NCBI GenBank assembly: GCA_029261875.1 | Contig: JAJDAL010000013.1 | Location: 41,268 to 105,267 of the forward strand | DNA: 64,000 nucleotides | Direction of reading: 5' to 3' | Source of the DNA: Deltaproteobacteria bacterium | GTDB lineage: Bacteria; Myxococcota_A; UBA9160; JAJDAL01 | Shown: positions 61,901-64,000 of the stretch, one piece after another | Layout: each line of letters begins with the position of its first letter | Position numbering within the stretch: the first letter of the stretch is position 1 | Position numbers and translations under genes: made by a program | Notes under the pieces: model-generated | What the model was told of the DNA's origin: nothing | Database searches by the model: none | What the model saw: only the letters and a program-made list of their open reading frames with translations

Positions 61901-63903
61901 CGCTGGGAGACAACCTCATCAACGTCACCGCTCAAGACGAGCACGGCGATGTGGGCCTCGCCACGCTGACGGTGATCCACGACCCGGATGCGGGTCCTCC
62001 CGGAGGATCCCATTCGCCCGCAGGCGGGATCAACGCCACTTCCAGTTGCGTGATCGTCAAGGGCTGGGCTTGCGACGAAGACGACTTCTCGATTCCCCTC
62101 AACGTCGAGATCCGCGAGGGCGAGAACGTACATGCTTCGCTTTCGGCTGACGCGATTCGCGGTTCGGTCGTCGCCTCGAACTGTGGTGGCAATCCGGCCC
62201 ACGGTTTCGATTGGCCCGTCCCGCCCGCGCTGTTCGACGGTGAGCCCCATGTGCTGACCGCCTATGCGCAACACTCCGACGGGAGCAGCTTCGCGCTGCT
62301 TCCCAACAACAACGCAATCACCCTCCAGTGCGGGGGCACACCACCGACACTCAATTTCGTGTTGCCTGCGGTCGATCCCTTCGACACGGCCGAGTCCACG
62401 ACGACGGTGGCGGTCGCCGGAAGTTCGGATGTGACGTCTGGAACGTGGTCGAACGCCGCGACCGGAGTATCCGGAGACCTGTTCTCCGGCTACGGGCTCT
62501 GGATTGGGGGCAACCTCGCGCTCGCCGCCGGCGACAATCTGATTACGGTTACGCTGAGAACGGATGCGCTAACAGAGACGACCGATACCGTGCTCGTGAA
62601 GCGCGACACGAATATCCACGAACCCGACGGCGGCATCAACGCGCTGTCGGATTGCGAACTCGTCAAGGGATGGACCTGCGACGCGGATGATTACGCAAGC
62701 GCACTCACAGTCGAAATCCGAGAAGGCTCGACGGTCCTGGCCACCCGAACCGCGAACATCTTGCGGGGTCCCGCGGTCGCGGATGAGTGCGGAGGCAACG
62801 CGGCCCATGGCTTCGAATGGACCGTACCCGCTACCCTGAAGAACGGGGTTCCGCGAACGCTGACCGCGTATGCGCGACACTCGGATGGCAGTAGCTTCGT
62901 GCACCTCCCCCGAAACAACCCGATCGTACTCCAGTGCGACGGTGGTCCGCCGACCGTGTCCGTGACCGTGCCGGCGAGCGACCCCTACGACACCGTGGAC
63001 GCGACCGTAAATGTCGGGGTCGTCGCAAGCGACGACGTGGGTGTCACCGGTGTGACCTGGGCGAACGCTCGAACAGGCCAGACGGGAGAAATGGTCGAAG
63101 CCTTCGGTGGCTGGGTCATCGCAATCCCGGTCGAGCTTGGAGACAATGCAATCGGCGTGACCGCACGCGACGCAGTCGGCAATACGGCGACGGATTCGCT
63201 CACGATTCGTCGCGCGGCCGCCAATCTCCACCCGCCCGCTGGAGGCGTCAACGCTACGTCGGATTGCGAACTCGTGAAGGGTTGGACTTGCGACCCCGAC
63301 GACTACGGCGCCTCCCTCCAGGTGGAGATTCGCGAAGGGTCTACGCTCCGCGCGACACTGACCGCCGACGCGGTACGCGGCGCAAGCGTGGCCGGAAATT
63401 GCGGCGGCGATGCGGCGCACGGGTTCGATTGGTCCGTCCCCGCCTCCCTGCGGGATGGATCAGCTCGCACCTTTACCGCCTACGCCCGGCACTCGGACGG
63501 GAGTAGCCTCGTGCAACTCCCGAACAACAACCCCGTCACCCTGCAATGCGGAACACCGCCGGTTCCGGACTTGCACGATCCGGCGGGGGGAATCAATGGC
63601 ATGTCGGATTGTGAACTCGTCAAGGGCTGGACCTGCGACGCCGACGACTACTCCGTTCCCCTCGAGGTGCAGATCCGGGAGGGATCCACGGTCCGCGCCA
63701 ATCTCATGGCGGATGTCACCCTTGGCCCCGCGGTCGAAAACAACTGCGGCGGGTTCGGTCAGCACGGATTCGAGTGGAACGTTCCCGCCTCGCTGCGCAC
63801 CGGTACCGATCGAAACTTTCGCGCTTACGCACGAAGCGTGGGACAAACGGCTTGGATCTCGCTTCCGAACAACAACCCCGTAACGGTGTCCTGCCAACCC
63901 TGA
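58972..63903 (+). CDS. Giant secreted repeat protein with GW[AT]CD modules and Ig-like domains
   Basis: 1643 residues from ATG 58972, which has GGAG 9 bases upstream (ATG 58957 is an alternative). Signal peptide SLTLVVLLLSPLLVLPTNP. A unique Cys-containing N-terminal domain of about 430 residues follows, then Ig-like domains of a bacterial type (repeated pattern P-x-V-x-I-V-x-P and GDNLINVTAQD). Six GW[AT]CDxD[DE] modules of about 105 residues come after, each with a Cys near the start, another before HGF and one at the end. It has no sorting motif. Likely a surface or extracellular matrix protein, possibly Ca-binding because of its many Asp residues; function unknown. Confidence 0.85.
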   Translation: MWFSRSLTLVVLLLSPLLVLPTNPAGAQTASLPEGWRLLYPSGVQVPPDIGELGFWDAVSLGWDLINGTTLISRSRNSGVCDGHPEVFSKVKVKRGPIRLSPLGFDLEFLWETGLHSQNTPIHVQRYYYERYLHREPTCADMDQGLRPDQIMCSDEAGALGTRPDFYCRVMGHLDPDPLDLVVSREWLVTQWVDANNSCIVPRDPHKKRVTVLNMDLDVSTFLGDLPGFVDIKFDDVQLALGRPENREDARVDSSPIRLGEMMQPVYEFIRQNYENGLGVSLTPEQKAATCYFTPSLMQYYEDIFLYEANTSLIQFIQMAAGEDPTGIANSDSDNLLQGFLALADDATLCDGDVDHNGDPVDGCVCFPPDPCWQVVKDNFQCVTFPTPECDDPSEDPAIEIVFPTQDREYTAYQNPVLVELQLSHPEEAFSCRNLTTGQEGVLFTGRPNSFHVTTTPGSNRIRCQLDVNGEVVADRLLVHTPPIVNIVVPTSDENVATLSDEMLVSAAVDSNEEIPSVFWYNTRNEVGGQANPGYGWMANVPLVAGSNPIVFLAQDARGLLSADQLVAWSGTSSVPPLALAPSVNVLSPQNDSTSASASVEVRASVTAGGSSSASSGASTSAASSAAIDTVKWSNVVTGQSGEMTDGVDWSAQVPLESGLNPLTVTAWDTTGLSGLADVRVRFDETQPPLGEFNASVSCSYLYGWACDPDDFDASVEVELYEGFDLVGVATANGLREDRVAEACGEGHSSHGFVIPIPDSLKDSSPHELTAYARDLGGDGRSVLDGNPVSILCDPHVATNRLPIGVVDGNFNCDHVFGWTCDPDEFDAFLEVDVEMGGSVIGTVLADSPREVAVGLACGIEHSAHGFQFPIPSELKDGGAHELRFRAQDSSGTGQRLLSGNPHLLQCGVESTVPRVTIVLPVGDPFATDEDHFLLIAIGQDDETPAAGLTLRWSNTTTGESGIMNPGFGWMQNIDLALGDNLINVTAQDEHGDVGLATLTVIHDPDAGPPGGSHSPAGGINATSSCVIVKGWACDEDDFSIPLNVEIREGENVHASLSADAIRGSVVASNCGGNPAHGFDWPVPPALFDGEPHVLTAYAQHSDGSSFALLPNNNAITLQCGGTPPTLNFVLPAVDPFDTAESTTTVAVAGSSDVTSGTWSNAATGVSGDLFSGYGLWIGGNLALAAGDNLITVTLRTDALTETTDTVLVKRDTNIHEPDGGINALSDCELVKGWTCDADDYASALTVEIREGSTVLATRTANILRGPAVADECGGNAAHGFEWTVPATLKNGVPRTLTAYARHSDGSSFVHLPRNNPIVLQCDGGPPTVSVTVPASDPYDTVDATVNVGVVASDDVGVTGVTWANARTGQTGEMVEAFGGWVIAIPVELGDNAIGVTARDAVGNTATDSLTIRRAAANLHPPAGGVNATSDCELVKGWTCDPDDYGASLQVEIREGSTLRATLTADAVRGASVAGNCGGDAAHGFDWSVPASLRDGSARTFTAYARHSDGSSLVQLPNNNPVTLQCGTPPVPDLHDPAGGINGMSDCELVKGWTCDADDYSVPLEVQIREGSTVRANLMADVTLGPAVENNCGGFGQHGFEWNVPASLRTGTDRNFRAYARSVGQTAWISLPNNNPVTVSCQP
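61041..63900 (+). repeat. Six-copy protein-coding repeat array (about 315 bp each)
   Basis: Copies begin near 61041, 61381, 62020, 62626, 63238 and 63582. Copies 1-2 and 5-6 are adjacent, while Ig-like modules separate the others. Copies 4, 5 and 6 share almost identical openings (DCELVKGWTCD), so they are the most recent duplicates; copies 1 and 2 are older and more divergent. Confidence 0.8.
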
Positions 63904-64000
63904 CGAGTGCCGCGGTGGCGGGATTCGCCGGTCGCAAAGAAGCGACAGGCGCCAACCCCCCCCCGTTGCCAGAAAGCGCCAGGTTTGGGCGAGCCCCGTG
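63904..64000. other. Non-coding end of the window
   Basis: The last 97 bp after the giant gene contain no open frame of note and end at the window edge. A run of nine C (63956-63964 region) is the only distinctive feature. Confidence 0.4.

Noticed and set aside
61041..63900. CRISPR-like array from the regular repeats
   Set aside because: The repeats are about 315 bp, in frame, and encode a conserved protein module; they are not short direct repeats with unique spacers.
1..64000. tRNA, rRNA or mobile-element genes
   Set aside because: No cloverleaf-like sequence, rRNA-like block, transposase, integrase or terminal inverted repeat was recognised on either strand. A search with a tRNA finder would settle the tRNA question.

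Overview
The window is high-GC, gene-dense DNA from a Gram-negative, aerobic, catabolically versatile bacterium. Evidence for this is a TonB-dependent receptor, a type IV prepilin, a PEP-CTERM-like protein, a Hanks-type Ser/Thr kinase paired with an ECF sigma factor, P450s, Rieske and TauD oxygenases, and many CoA-ester enzymes. The mix resembles uncultured deltaproteobacterial lineages (Myxococcota- or Binatota-like), but that placement is inference. I saw no rRNA, tRNA, CRISPR array, transposase or phage gene. Start codons are often GTG or TTG, many in 4-bp overlaps (ATGA, GTGA, TTGA), so translational coupling is common.

Region A (1-18.0 kb) is a patchwork of short, often divergent or convergent units for lipid or CoA-ester metabolism. 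It holds an SDR, a crotonase, two family III CoA-transferases (one apparently domain-permuted), an amidohydrolase, a small conserved protein, an acyl-CoA ligase coupled to a crotonase with an extra N-terminal domain, and a phytoene-desaturase-like flavoprotein. It continues with an HSL-type esterase coupled to an isopropylmalate-dehydrogenase-like enzyme, two TauD/TfdA oxygenases, an HTTM-like membrane pair behind a DapB-like dehydrogenase, and a Baeyer-Villiger-type monooxygenase.

Region B (18.0-26.0 kb) holds a double cyclic-nucleotide-binding protein, a prepilin followed by a Gly/Asn/Ser-rich secreted protein and a membrane-anchored protein of unknown function, a CBS protein, a large membrane spermidine-synthase-like/TPR fusion, and a small lipoprotein.

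Region C (26.0-45.9 kb) is the centrepiece. A TetR gene leads an acetoin-dehydrogenase-like E1alpha/E1beta/E2 operon. It diverges from a nine-gene operon encoding SDR, P450, SDR, ThuA-like, MDR reductase, Rieske oxygenase, carotenoid oxygenase, ALDH3-like aldehyde dehydrogenase and a retinol-dehydrogenase-like SDR. About 8 kb away a TonB receptor/acyl-CoA ligase pair diverges from a DUF2141 protein/second carotenoid oxygenase pair. The two divergent promoter regions (35841-35874 and 44013-44046) carry the same operator layout: two AACnnGTT-type sites 18 bp apart next to an identical TAAAAT box, with 23 of 34 positions identical. This supports one TetR regulon that takes up a hydrophobic compound (my guess: an apocarotenoid, terpenoid or stilbene-like molecule), cleaves and oxidises it, activates the acid to a CoA ester, and possibly handles a 2-oxo or diketone product with the E1/E2 complex.

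Region D (45.9-64 kb) holds a decayed SnoaL-like gene, a DCC-family protein, and a second P450 downstream of an unusual set: a secreted Pro/Glu-rich protein, an ECF sigma factor, and a Ser/Thr kinase fused through a membrane segment to a TPM domain. A winged-helix regulator follows. Then comes a DUF4331 / PEP-CTERM-like / TPR / HupE-UreJ operon with overlapping starts, a CDF metal exporter, and a 1.6-kilo-residue secreted protein with six copies of a GW[AT]CDxD[DE] module alternating with Ig-like modules.
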